Below, in pieces: positions 36,147-44,816 of a stretch of DNA of 64,000 nucleotides. Origin of the DNA: Thalassococcus sp. S3. GTDB lineage: Bacteria; Pseudomonadota; Alphaproteobacteria; Rhodobacterales; Rhodobacteraceae. Made by a program: the position numbers and the translations under genes. The DNA lies in NCBI RefSeq assembly GCF_004216475.1, contig NZ_CP022303.1:1488001-1552000 (forward strand). Reading direction: 5' to 3'. How positions within the stretch are numbered: the first letter of the stretch is position 1; every line of letters begins with the position of its first letter. The notes beneath the pieces are model-generated. The model worked only from the letters and a program-made list of their open reading frames with translations, did not search any database and was not told the origin of the DNA.

Positions 36147-36470
36147 CGGTCCGTCTCCGGTTTGCGGATACATTGATGCGGGAGGTGGTGGCGTTTGCTG
36201 ATGCAGTCAAGCGGACGAACGGAAAGGGGGCACCTGCAGCCCGCCCGCTTTTTCCGGAAAACATCGTTCGCATGCGCAATGCGCTCAAATGGGTCTCAAG
36301 CGGCCTCTTCGGTCACAAAATGAAACCCCGGGACTGCGTGATTGGCGCAGCGTCACCTGACAAGTGACCCAGCGTGCCAAATCCAGCCACCTTGCGCGTC
36401 TTGCGGTTTGGCGGCACCATATTACCTGCAGAATGTCAGCCCGAATGGGTGATCAGGGGAGGAGAAGCCG
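36147..36470. other. intergenic region upstream of acyl-CoA synthetase, possible short ORF
   Basis: This 324-bp divergent spacer must hold promoters for the serine hydrolase (leftward) and the acyl-CoA synthetase (rightward); GGGGAGGAGAA at 36455-36465 is the synthetase ribosome-binding site. A 63-codon frame on the plus strand, ATG 36176 to TGA 36367 (MREVVAFADAVKRTNG onward), has mostly normal codons but no clear ribosome-binding site and no family I recognise, so I do not call it a gene. Confidence 0.3.
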
Positions 36471-38354
36471 ATGGCCTTTGAAGGTCTTACCGACAAGTAT
36501 TCCATGGAACAGGAAATGCCATGGGAGCAGCGGGACGTGCCCGCCACGCTTTACCAGATGCTGTCCAACACAGCCGCCCGGTTTCCCGGTCATAACGCGA
36601 TCAGCTATCAGATCTTCTCCGGTCCCGACGACAAGGCGGAAACGCTCAACTGGTCTCAACTGAAAGATCAGGTCACCCAGGCGGCCAACATGTTCCGGTC
36701 TCTCGGTATCGGTGAGAATGATGTCGTGGCCTATGTGCTGCCCAACTGCACCGAGACGGTGTTGACCCTGCTTGGCGGCGCCACCGCCGGTATTGTCAAC
36801 CCGATCAACCCGCTTCTCGAGCCCGAACAGATCGGCGCCATCCTGCGGGAGACCAACGCCAAGATCGTCGTGACCCTGAAGGCCTTTCCGAAAACCGACG
36901 TGGCCGAAAAGACCGCGGAAGCCGTTCGGCATGCGCCCAATGTGCACACCGTGCTTGAGGTGGATCTGAACCGCTACCTGACCCCGCCCAAATCCTGGAT
37001 CGTGCCGTTGATCCGGCCCAAGCTCGACACCAAGAAATCGCATGCCGACTACAAGAGCTTTTCCAAGGAGATTCGCAAACATCCCGTCACGCTCAGCTTC
37101 AAGGACAGCGAAGGCGACCGTGTAGCCTGCTATTTCCACACCGGTGGGACGACGGGCATGCCCAAAGTGGCGCAGCACCGCTATTCCGGCATGATCTACA
37201 ACGGCTGGATCAGCGACACGCTGCTTTATACCGAAGAGGACAATGTCATCTGTCCTCTGCCGCTTTTCCACGTCTTTGCCTGCCACGTCATCCTGATGGG
37301 CGCCATCGCCTCGGGCGCGCATGTCGTCTTTCCCACGCCGCAGGGCTATCGGGGCGACGGTGTGTTCGACAATTTCTGGAAGCTGGTGGAGCGCTGGAAG
37401 ATCACCTTCATCATCACCGTGCCCACTGCCATTTCGGCCAAGATGCAGCGCCCGGTGAATGCTGACGTGAGCAGCGTGAAAACCGCCTTCTCCGGCTCCG
37501 CCCCTCTGCCGGTCGAGCTGTTCCGCCGGTTTGAAGAGGCGACCGGTGTGACCATCGTGGAAGGCTATGGCCTGACCGAAGCGACCTGTCTTGTGTCCTG
37601 CAATCCCGTGGACGGGGAAAAGAAAATCGGCAGCATCGGCATCCCGTTCCCCTATACGGATGTGAAAATTTATAAGGCCACCAACGACGGACCCGTGCAG
37701 GCGGACGTTGATGAGATCGGTGAGATCTGCATCTCCAATCCGGGCGTGAACAACCCGCATACCTATACCGAGACCGACAAGAACAAAGAGCTCTACTATT
37801 ACGGCGAATACCTTCGGACCGGGGATCTGGGTCGCGTCGATTCCGACGGATATCTGTGGATCACCGGGCGGGCCAAGGATCTGATTATTCGGGGCGGTCA
37901 CAATATCGACCCCGCCGAGATCGAAGAAGCTTTGCTGGGCCATCCTGCCGTGGCCTTTGCCGGAGCGGTCGGTCAGCCCGATGCCCATTCGGGCGAGTTG
38001 CCCTGTGCCTTCGTCGAACTCGTGGATGGCGCCAGCACATCACCGGACGAGCTGATGGAATATTGCAAGACCCATATTCATGAGCGAGCGGCGTTGCCCA
38101 AACACATGGAGATACTGGATGAGCTGCCGAAGACGGCGGTCGGTAAGGTCTTCAAACCAGATCTGCGGAAAAGCGCGATCATCCGTGTGTACAACAAGGC
38201 ACTTGAAGACAAGACCATTCAGGCCCGTGTCGTGTCGGTCGTCGACGACAAAAAGCGGGGTCTCGTGGCCCAATTGGAGCGCAACGGGGCGGATGAGGGC
38301 GAGGTCGCCAACGTGCTTGGCGCTTACACCCGTCCCTGGGAATGGGCCGCCTGA
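36471..38354 (+). CDS. acyl-CoA synthetase (AMP-binding, ANL superfamily)
   Basis: A 627-residue enzyme activating a carboxylic acid to its acyl-CoA through acyl-AMP. The ATP loop HTGGTTGMPK is at 223-232, then VEGYGLTEATCLVSCN, then RTGDLGRVDSDGYLWITGRAKDLI in two parts and the catalytic-lysine region PKTAVGKVFKPDLRK. It is about 80 residues longer than 4-coumarate/short-chain ligases because of an insertion near 165-215 (LTPPKSWIVPLIRPKLD onward). The next gene, an esterase, overlaps its end by 13 bp. An ester-cleaving enzyme plus an acid-activating enzyme would together turn an ester into acyl-CoA. Confidence 0.9.
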   Translation: MAFEGLTDKYSMEQEMPWEQRDVPATLYQMLSNTAARFPGHNAISYQIFSGPDDKAETLNWSQLKDQVTQAANMFRSLGIGENDVVAYVLPNCTETVLTLLGGATAGIVNPINPLLEPEQIGAILRETNAKIVVTLKAFPKTDVAEKTAEAVRHAPNVHTVLEVDLNRYLTPPKSWIVPLIRPKLDTKKSHADYKSFSKEIRKHPVTLSFKDSEGDRVACYFHTGGTTGMPKVAQHRYSGMIYNGWISDTLLYTEEDNVICPLPLFHVFACHVILMGAIASGAHVVFPTPQGYRGDGVFDNFWKLVERWKITFIITVPTAISAKMQRPVNADVSSVKTAFSGSAPLPVELFRRFEEATGVTIVEGYGLTEATCLVSCNPVDGEKKIGSIGIPFPYTDVKIYKATNDGPVQADVDEIGEICISNPGVNNPHTYTETDKNKELYYYGEYLRTGDLGRVDSDGYLWITGRAKDLIIRGGHNIDPAEIEEALLGHPAVAFAGAVGQPDAHSGELPCAFVELVDGASTSPDELMEYCKTHIHERAALPKHMEILDELPKTAVGKVFKPDLRKSAIIRVYNKALEDKTIQARVVSVVDDKKRGLVAQLERNGADEGEVANVLGAYTRPWEWAA

Positions 38355-39283
38355 CCGCGATGGATCAAGCCCGCGCTCCGCTCGATGCCGATCTTGAAGC
38401 CTATATCGAGCGGAGTGCCAGCTTCTACCCGGACGATGCCACGGACCTGAGCATTGCCGAACAGCGCCGCGTCTATGACCGTCTTTGTGAGGCGTTCCGT
38501 GTCTCTCGCCCCACCGGCGTGGCGGTAAGAGACCTGACAGCCGGTGGCGTGCCCTGCCGGCTCTACGAGGCCGGCGCGCCATTTGTGACGGTGATCTACT
38601 TTCATGGCGGTGGGTTTGTTCTGGGCGGGCTCGACAGCCACGACGACATCTGCGCCGAGATCGCGGCGATCACCGGCTACCGCGTCCTGTCTGTTGACTA
38701 CCGGCTCGCGCCCGAACATGTGCACCCGGCCCCTTTTGAGGACGGTTTTGCCGTCCTACGCTGGGCGCTTGAGCGGTTCGACGGTCCGCTTGTCCTGGCC
38801 GGAGACAGCGCAGGCGGCAACATTGCCGCAGCACTTGCACATGCCAACCGCGACAAACGACAGCGGATCGTCGGGCAGCTTCTGATCTACCCCGGTCTGG
38901 GAGGGGATGCAGACCAAGGCTCCTACCTTGAAAACGCCGATGCGCCGGGTCTCACGCGGGCCGACATCGCTTACTACATGAAAATCCGGTGTGCCGGTGC
39001 GGTTCCCAAGGACGATCCGACCTTTGCACCACTCTCAGATCCAGATTTCTCTCGTCTGCCTCCCACCGTGATCTTTACCGCCGATTGTGACCCAATTCGT
39101 GACGATGGGCAGCACTACGCTGCCCGGATCACAGCGGCCGGCGGACGCGCGCATTGGATCAATGAACCGGGGCTGATCCACGGGTATCTGCGTGCGCGTC
39201 ACAGCGTGACGCGGGCGGGGGCCAGTTTCGAAAGGATCCTCGACGCGCTGCAATGTCTGGGTGAAGAGGCTTGGCCCTTCTGA
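38342..39283 (+). CDS. alpha/beta hydrolase, hormone-sensitive-lipase (family IV) type
   Basis: A 313-residue esterase/lipase. The oxyanion motif HGGG is at 88-91, the nucleophile Ser156 sits in GDSAGG, and the acid and base are probably Asp in TADCDPIRD and His in GLIHGYL. These motifs define bacterial family IV carboxylesterases. It has no signal peptide. The ATG at 38342 overlaps the acyl-CoA synthetase by 13 bp; ATG 38360 (MDQARAP) is an alternative. Co-transcription with the synthetase suggests hydrolysis of an ester whose acid is then activated. Confidence 0.88.
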   Translation: MGRLTAMDQARAPLDADLEAYIERSASFYPDDATDLSIAEQRRVYDRLCEAFRVSRPTGVAVRDLTAGGVPCRLYEAGAPFVTVIYFHGGGFVLGGLDSHDDICAEIAAITGYRVLSVDYRLAPEHVHPAPFEDGFAVLRWALERFDGPLVLAGDSAGGNIAAALAHANRDKRQRIVGQLLIYPGLGGDADQGSYLENADAPGLTRADIAYYMKIRCAGAVPKDDPTFAPLSDPDFSRLPPTVIFTADCDPIRDDGQHYAARITAAGGRAHWINEPGLIHGYLRARHSVTRAGASFERILDALQCLGEEAWPF

Positions 39284-39312
39284 TCCTCATGCGCTGCCGG
39301 TGAACCCGGGTG

Positions 39313-39381
39313 CCGTTTTCCGGGTCGGAAAACGGTCGGAAAATGAAACATTTTCCGAAACGGAATTTGTGACAAATTCCG
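39313..39381. terminator. three tandem hairpins between convergent genes
   Basis: Three adjacent inverted repeats fill the gap: 39313-39335 (9-bp stem CCGTTTTCC, 5-nt loop), 39336-39358 (10-bp stem TCGGAAAATG, 3-nt loop) and 39361-39381 (CGGAATTTGT with its complement around one base). The TTTTCC/GGAAAA blocks recur, so alternative pairings between neighbours are possible. It most likely acts as a bidirectional terminator for the esterase and the ABC importer operon. Confidence 0.65.
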
Positions 39382-39387
39382 CCCCGC

Positions 39388-41025
39388 TCAGTTCCCCGCG
39401 CTTTCCATGCGGCGGGTGGCGATGACCTGTTCCAGCCAGCCAAGCTTCATCTCGGGCACCGAACTCAGCAAAAGGTCAGTGTAGTCGTCGAAAGGCGGTG
39501 ACAGCACTTCGGTCTTGCCGCCGTACCTCTGGACCTTGCCGCGATACATTACCGCAATGCTGTCCGCGATGGCGCGCACCGTCGCCAGATCGTGCGTGAT
39601 GAAGAGATAGGCCACATCCTCTTGCTTTTGCAGGTCCAGAAGGAGCTTGAGAATGCCGTCCGCCACCAAAGGATCCAGCGCGGATGTCACCTCATCGCAG
39701 ATGATCATCCTCGGCTTGGCCGCCAAGGCCCTCGCGATACAGACCCTCTGTTTCTGCCCCCCCGAAAGCTCCGCCGGATAGCGATCGATGAAACTCTCCC
39801 CCATCTCGATCTCATCCAGCAATTCAACGATCCGCTTTCGCTTCTCCGCACCTTTCAGCCCGAAATAAAACTCCAGCGGTCGCCCGATGATCGTACCCAC
39901 CGTCTGACGTGGGTTCATCGCCACATCCGCCATCTGATAGATCATCTGCAACTCGCGCAGGTCTTCTCGAGAACGCCCGCTCAGGGCGGCCGAGAGGCCA
40001 CGACCGGCAAAGCTGATCTCACCCGACCTGGGTGGCAAAAGGCCTGTTATGACCCGCGCCAGGGTCGACTTGCCTGACCCGCTCTCCCCCACAACTGCGA
40101 GTGTCTGGCCCGGATAGAGCTCGACGCTCACATCGTGCAGCACATCAAAGGTGGTGCCCGCATAGCGGGCCGTGATGTTTTCCACCTTCAACACTGCATC
40201 TTGCGCCGGTGCCTTCTCTTCATGCTCGATGGAGCGGACCGAGACCAGGGCCCTCGTATAGTCTTCTCTCGGTGCGTTGATGATTTGATCGGTGGGCCCG
40301 TATTCCACCGTCTCTCCGTGTCTCAGCACCATGATGTCATCGCTGACTTGTGCCACCACTGCCAGGTCGTGGGTGATGTAGAGCGCCGCCACGCCTGTAT
40401 CGCGGATCGCCTCCTTGATCGCCTTCAGGACGTCGATCTGCGTGGTCACGTCCAGCGCTGTCGTCGGTTCGTCGAAGACGACCAAATCCGGTTCCGGACA
40501 GAGGGCCAGCGCCGTCATGCAGCGCTGCAATTGACCGCCCGAGACCTGATGCGGATAGCGCTCTCCTATCTTGTCCGGCTCCGGCAGGTCCAGTTTTCGA
40601 AAGAGTTCAATCGCCCTCGCTTCCGCCTCCGATTTCGAGAACTTTCCCTGACCGATCGCGGCTTCGGTGACCTGTTCCATGATCCGTTTGGCGGGGTTGA
40701 AAGAGGCTGCCGCCGATTGCGACACATAGGTGACTTCCGCCCCTCTCAACCGGCGCACGTCGCGCAGACCCGAAGCCATCACATCGCGTCCATTGACCCA
40801 GACCTCGCCCCCGGTGATCTTCACCCCGCCGCGTCCGTAGGCCATCGTCGCAAGCCCGATCGTGGATTTGCCCGCACCGGATTCCCCGATCAGGCCCAGC
40901 ACCTTGCCGGCCTCCAGCTCAAAATCCACGCCATGCACGATCTCAATGTCGTGTGGCTGTTCCCCAGGCGGGTACACCGTCGCTCCGATCCGTAGATCCT
41001 TGACCTTCAACAGCGGTGTACTCAT
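39388..41025 (-). CDS. peptide/nickel-type ABC transporter ATPase, two ATPase domains fused
   Basis: A 545-residue protein carrying the DppD-like and DppF-like ATPases in one chain. The start at 41025 (MSTPLLKVKDLRIG) overlaps the upstream permease by 4 bp (ATGA). Domain 1 has Walker A GESGAGKST and signature VSGGQLQRCM; domain 2 has GESGSGKST and LSGGQKQRVC; both switch histidines are present (ITHDLAV, ITHDLAT). Residues of the oligopeptide-type C-terminal extension are short in domain 1. Fusion ensures equal amounts of the two halves. It is last in the operon. Confidence 0.92.
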   Translation of the reverse strand: MSTPLLKVKDLRIGATVYPPGEQPHDIEIVHGVDFELEAGKVLGLIGESGAGKSTIGLATMAYGRGGVKITGGEVWVNGRDVMASGLRDVRRLRGAEVTYVSQSAAASFNPAKRIMEQVTEAAIGQGKFSKSEAEARAIELFRKLDLPEPDKIGERYPHQVSGGQLQRCMTALALCPEPDLVVFDEPTTALDVTTQIDVLKAIKEAIRDTGVAALYITHDLAVVAQVSDDIMVLRHGETVEYGPTDQIINAPREDYTRALVSVRSIEHEEKAPAQDAVLKVENITARYAGTTFDVLHDVSVELYPGQTLAVVGESGSGKSTLARVITGLLPPRSGEISFAGRGLSAALSGRSREDLRELQMIYQMADVAMNPRQTVGTIIGRPLEFYFGLKGAEKRKRIVELLDEIEMGESFIDRYPAELSGGQKQRVCIARALAAKPRMIICDEVTSALDPLVADGILKLLLDLQKQEDVAYLFITHDLATVRAIADSIAVMYRGKVQRYGGKTEVLSPPFDDYTDLLLSSVPEMKLGWLEQVIATRRMESAGN

Positions 41026-41837
41026 CCCCGGCCTCCTTTGAGCGAGGTGGTCCGGTTCAACACCCAATCCGCCACCAGATTGACCGAAATCGCCAATGTC
41101 GCAATCGCCACCGCCGGATAAAGGGCCGCTCCGATGCCGTAGACGATGCCTTCCTTGTTTTCCTTCACGATGCCGCCCCAATCTGCCTGCGGCGGTTGCA
41201 CACCCAGCCCCAGGAACGACAATGTCGAAACGAAAAGCACCATGAAAATAAAGCGCAACCCCATCTCTGCGACCAGGGGCGAGAGCGCATTGGGCAGAAT
41301 TTCCCGGAAGATCACCCAAAGGATCTTTTCGCCGCGCAGCCGGGCGGCTTCGACATAGTCCATCACGTTGATGTCCACCGCAACGGCGCGGGCAAGGCGG
41401 TAAACACGGGTGGAATCAAGCAGGCCCATCACGATGATCAGCACCGTCACCGTGACCGGCATCACCGACAGAACGACAAGCGCGAAGATCAGTGATGGAA
41501 TGGACATGATCAGATCGACAAAGCGGGACAGGACCTGATCCACCCAACCGCCTGAAACGGCGGCCAGAAAACCCAGAACCGACCCCGTCACGAAGCTGAG
41601 GATGGTGGCCATCGTCGCAATCCAGATGGTGGTCCGTCCTCCATAGATCATCCGGCTCAGCAGATCGCGACCGATATTGTCTGTGCCCAGTAGGAATTCG
41701 GCGGAGGACGGTTCCCATACGTCGCCCACGACTTCGGCCATTCCGTAGGGCGCGATGAGAGGCGCGAAGATGGCGATAAAGAAATAGAGCGCGGTGAAGA
41801 ACAGGCCGATCATGGCCGAGATGGGGATGTTTTTCAT
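41022..41837 (-). CDS. peptide/nickel-type ABC transporter permease (DppC-like)
   Basis: A 271-residue permease with six hydrophobic segments, beginning MKNIPISAMIGLFF. Typical DppC elements are LLGTDNIGRDLLSRMIYGGR near residue 50 and the coupling loop NVMDYVEAARLRGEKILWVIFREILPN in two parts. A GGAGG site 7 bases before its start gives independent translation. Unlike most such operons, 208 bp separate it from the DppB-like gene. It overlaps the ATPase gene by 4 bp. Confidence 0.93.
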   Translation of the reverse strand: MKNIPISAMIGLFFTALYFFIAIFAPLIAPYGMAEVVGDVWEPSSAEFLLGTDNIGRDLLSRMIYGGRTTIWIATMATILSFVTGSVLGFLAAVSGGWVDQVLSRFVDLIMSIPSLIFALVVLSVMPVTVTVLIIVMGLLDSTRVYRLARAVAVDINVMDYVEAARLRGEKILWVIFREILPNALSPLVAEMGLRFIFMVLFVSTLSFLGLGVQPPQADWGGIVKENKEGIVYGIGAALYPAVAIATLAISVNLVADWVLNRTTSLKGGRG

Positions 41838-42045
41838 GTCATTGCCTCCGTCCGGAGGGGGCCTTTTTGCGACCGGACACGCCGTTCGGCCAACCTGATG
41901 CTGATGTTGTCAGATGATGGCCTGATTTGCCGGTGCAATCGGTGCATGAGGGCTTCTTTGCATGCCGCTGCGACTGTGCGCCGGGAAGCGAGACTTTGTG
42001 AGCCGCACCCGCTCAGTCCGCGTGAGATGACATCGCAACATAACG

Positions 42046-43002
42046 TCATTTGGGATGCCTCAGACGAGGATTGGCCAGGATCGACACGATATCAGCGATC
42101 ATGTTCAGCACGATATACACAGCGGCAAAGATCAGCCCGCAGGCCTGCACCACCGGCACATCGCGTTTGGAGACGTGATCGACCAGATATTGACCCATCC
42201 CTGGGTAGACAAAGACCACCTCGACCACCACGACACCCACGACGAGATAGGCCAGGTTCAGCATCACCACATTCACGATGGGCGCGATGGCGTTGGGAAA
42301 GGCGTGGCGATAGATCACCTGAAACCGGCTGAGGCCCTTCAGCTCCGCGGTTTCGATATAGGCCGATTGCATCACGTTCAGGATCGCCGCCCGTGTCATG
42401 CGCATCATATGCGCCAGCACCACCAGCGTCAGAACCGCGACCGGCAGCGCGATGGCATTCAGCTTTTGCCACAGGCTCATCCCGTCGTTGATCATCGCCA
42501 CGGACGGGGCCCAGCCGAGCTGCACCGCGACAAAGAAGATCAGCACATAGCCGATCAGGAATTCCGGAATCGAGATCGAGGCCAGCGTGACGCCCGAGAT
42601 CAGCTTGTCCGGCCAGCGGTCGCGGTAGCGCACCGCGATCAGGCCCAGAAGGATGGCGAGCGGGACTGAGATCACCGCCGCCCAAAAGGCCAGAAACAGC
42701 GTATTCCCAAGCCGCTGGCCGAGACTTTCGGCGATGTCGCGATTGTTGGTAAGGGCTGTGCCCAGATCGCCCTGCAGAACCCCGCCCAGCCAGTTGAAAT
42801 AGCGGGTGATGGGGGGATCGTTCAGTCCCAGCTCTTCACGCAGATTGGCAAGCGCTTGCGGGGTGGCCCCTTGGCCAAGGATCTGCTGAGCCACATCGCC
42901 GGGCAGGATCGTCGTGCCTGCAAAGATCAGCGCCGATGCGGCCAGCAACAGAAGGGCGCTCAGCGCAAGGCGCTGAGCGACGAGTGTCAAAACGGGATGC
43001 AT
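42046..43002 (-). CDS. peptide/nickel-type ABC transporter permease (DppB-like)
   Basis: A 318-residue permease with six hydrophobic segments. The N-terminal helix starts VAQRLALSALLLLAASALIFAG. The DppB hallmarks are the long periplasmic loop with LGLNDPPITRYFNWLGGVLQGDLG (residues 54-77, given in part) and the EAA loop YIETAELKGLSRFQVIYRHAFPNA. It follows the binding protein by 12 bp. It forms the channel with the DppC-like protein. Confidence 0.93.
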   Translation of the reverse strand: MHPVLTLVAQRLALSALLLLAASALIFAGTTILPGDVAQQILGQGATPQALANLREELGLNDPPITRYFNWLGGVLQGDLGTALTNNRDIAESLGQRLGNTLFLAFWAAVISVPLAILLGLIAVRYRDRWPDKLISGVTLASISIPEFLIGYVLIFFVAVQLGWAPSVAMINDGMSLWQKLNAIALPVAVLTLVVLAHMMRMTRAAILNVMQSAYIETAELKGLSRFQVIYRHAFPNAIAPIVNVVMLNLAYLVVGVVVVEVVFVYPGMGQYLVDHVSKRDVPVVQACGLIFAAVYIVLNMIADIVSILANPRLRHPK

Positions 43003-43014
43003 CCTTGGGCCCGC

Positions 43015-44604
43015 TTATGCCTTCCAGGTCTTTTTGAACGAGTACCAGTTCATCTGCGGCCCATTCGGGTCGCCCTCAAAGCCCTGGACCGAGCTTGAGA
43101 CCGCGTCGATGAAGTCGTTGAACATCGGCAGGATCAGGCCGCCTTCGTCCCGCAGCATCTGACCCATCTTGGAATAGGTCTCTTTGCGCTTGGCTTCGTC
43201 CAGTTCGGCGCGGGCCGACATCAGCATCTCGTCGAATTCAGACCGCTTCCAGCGGGTGTCGTTCCAATCCGCGCTCGAAAGATAGGCGGTTGAATACATC
43301 TGGTCCTGCACCGGGCGTCCGCCCCAGTAAGAGGCGCAGAACGGTTGTACGTTCCAGACTTCGGACCAGTAGCCGTCGTTTGGCTCTCGCTTGATTTCCA
43401 GCGGGATGCCAGCGGCCTGCGCCGATTGCTGGAAGAGCGCTGCTGCATCCACCGCGCCGGGGAAGGCACCATCTGCCGTGCGCAGAATGATGGGAGAGCC
43501 GTCGTGGCCTGATTTCTTGTAGTGCTCCGCGGCCTTTTCAAGGCTGAATTCGCGCTGTGGAATGCTGTCGTCGAACAACGGATAGGCTGCGTTGATCGGC
43601 ATGTCGTTCCCGATCCCGCCATAGCCGCGCAGGATCTTGTCGACCATTTCCTCGCGGTTGATCGCGTATTTCAGTGCAAGCCGCAGATCGTTGTTGTCGA
43701 ACGGCGCTGTATCGACATGCATGATGAAGACGTAGTGGCCGCGCCCCGACACGTTTCGGACCTCGACATTCGGTGCCCGGTCCAGAAGCTGGGCCACTTT
43801 CGGCTCAACGCGGTTGATCGTATCGACCTGTCCCGATTGCAGCGCAGCCGTGCGCGCGGTCGCATCGTTCAGCACGATGACCTCGGTCTCGTCATAGTGC
43901 GCCACCGCGTCGCCGCCCCAGTAATTCGGGTTGCGCTTGAACATCATGCGCACGCCCGGCTCGTCGGCCTCCAGCGTGTACGCGCCGGTTCCGATGGCCG
44001 CCGCGGGGTTGTCGAACCCGCCGTCGGGCTGGATCATCAGGTGGTAATCGGCCATCAGATAGGGCAGGTCCGCGTTGCCCACACCCAGCGTGACTTCCAG
44101 CACGTCACCGTCGGCACGCATGGATTCGATGCCTTGTACGATGCCCAATGCGCCCGATTTGGACTCTTCGTTGCTGTGCCGTTCCATCGTGCGCAGCGCG
44201 TCTTCGGCGGTCACGCTTTTGCCATTGGAAAACTCGATGCCCTGCCGGATCTTGAAGCGCCAGGTTTTGGCGTCGGATGAGCCTTCCCAGCTTTCCGCGA
44301 CCATGCCTTCCAGCGTGCCGTCCGGGCCCACTTCGACCAGCGTCTCGGCCCATTGCTGACCGCCGGCGATTGGCACATCGGACGCCCACGTGGCCGGATC
44401 CTGGCTGTTGGTGCTCTCGCCCCCTTGAACGCCCATTCGGAAGGTGCCGCCCTTGACGGGACCTGCTGCCTGCGCGGCGTCGGCAAACATCGTACCCGCG
44501 ACGGCTGCGCTGACACCCAGCGCGGCGGCTTTGCCCATGAATTCGCGGCGGGACATCTTGCCCGCGCTGACGCGTCCGGACAAATAGTCGAGTTGATCTT
44601 GCAT
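43015..44604 (-). CDS. peptide-type ABC substrate-binding protein with Tat signal
   Basis: A 529-residue family 5 binding protein. ATG 44604 (MQDQLDYLSG) follows GGGAG with 7-base spacing. A twin-arginine signal is clear: SRREFMG at 18-24, then a hydrophobic run to about residue 47 ending AQA-A. The mature protein has FKIRQGIEFSNGKSVTAEDA and VAESWEGSSDAKTWRF, the normal family 5 pattern. Tat export implies folding before export, unusual for peptide-binding proteins though common in rhodobacterial relatives of this group. Ligand unknown (peptide, opine, glycoside or metal chelate). Confidence 0.92.
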   Translation of the reverse strand: MQDQLDYLSGRVSAGKMSRREFMGKAAALGVSAAVAGTMFADAAQAAGPVKGGTFRMGVQGGESTNSQDPATWASDVPIAGGQQWAETLVEVGPDGTLEGMVAESWEGSSDAKTWRFKIRQGIEFSNGKSVTAEDALRTMERHSNEESKSGALGIVQGIESMRADGDVLEVTLGVGNADLPYLMADYHLMIQPDGGFDNPAAAIGTGAYTLEADEPGVRMMFKRNPNYWGGDAVAHYDETEVIVLNDATARTAALQSGQVDTINRVEPKVAQLLDRAPNVEVRNVSGRGHYVFIMHVDTAPFDNNDLRLALKYAINREEMVDKILRGYGGIGNDMPINAAYPLFDDSIPQREFSLEKAAEHYKKSGHDGSPIILRTADGAFPGAVDAAALFQQSAQAAGIPLEIKREPNDGYWSEVWNVQPFCASYWGGRPVQDQMYSTAYLSSADWNDTRWKRSEFDEMLMSARAELDEAKRKETYSKMGQMLRDEGGLILPMFNDFIDAVSSSVQGFEGDPNGPQMNWYSFKKTWKA

Positions 44605-44816
44605 AGGTTTCTCCCGTTGATCTGCGTCTTGCAGCGCTTTTTTGTTGATTGACGAGTCAAGGTTTGCGCATTTCAAGGCCCCTCGCAAGGGGAGATTCCA
44701 AGAGAAAGATGAAGCTTCTGTGTCCGCCGCGACATCCGCGCGATGTTGACGTAGCGGAAGCTTCCGATCCGCAAATTGACGGGCGCGGCCACGAGAAAGC
44801 CGCGCCTCGACGTGTG
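44605..44816. promoter_or_regulatory. spacer with garK-side hairpin and promoter region of peptide ABC operon
   Basis: The 212-bp gap holds an 8-bp stem GGCGCGGC/GCCGCGCC with 9-nt loop at 44782-44806, about 10 bases beyond the glycerate-kinase stop, acting as its likely terminator. A perfect 12-bp palindrome CGGAAGCTTCCG lies at 44755-44766. The remaining part toward 44605 should contain the promoter of the leftward ABC operon. Confidence 0.45.

Noticed and set aside
36176..36367. 63-codon plus-strand ORF before the acyl-CoA synthetase
   Set aside because: No ribosome-binding site, no recognisable family, and it overlaps the expected promoter region.
36453..37988. 511-codon minus-strand frame opposite the acyl-CoA synthetase
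   Set aside because: The plus strand encodes a complete ANL enzyme with all motifs; the antisense product is Gly/His/Arg rich without recognisable domains.
41834..42049. 71-codon ORF between the two peptide ABC permease genes
   Set aside because: Both ends overlap neighbours by 4 bp, but codon use is atypical, there is no own ribosome-binding site and no domain; kept as a low-interest finding, not a gene.
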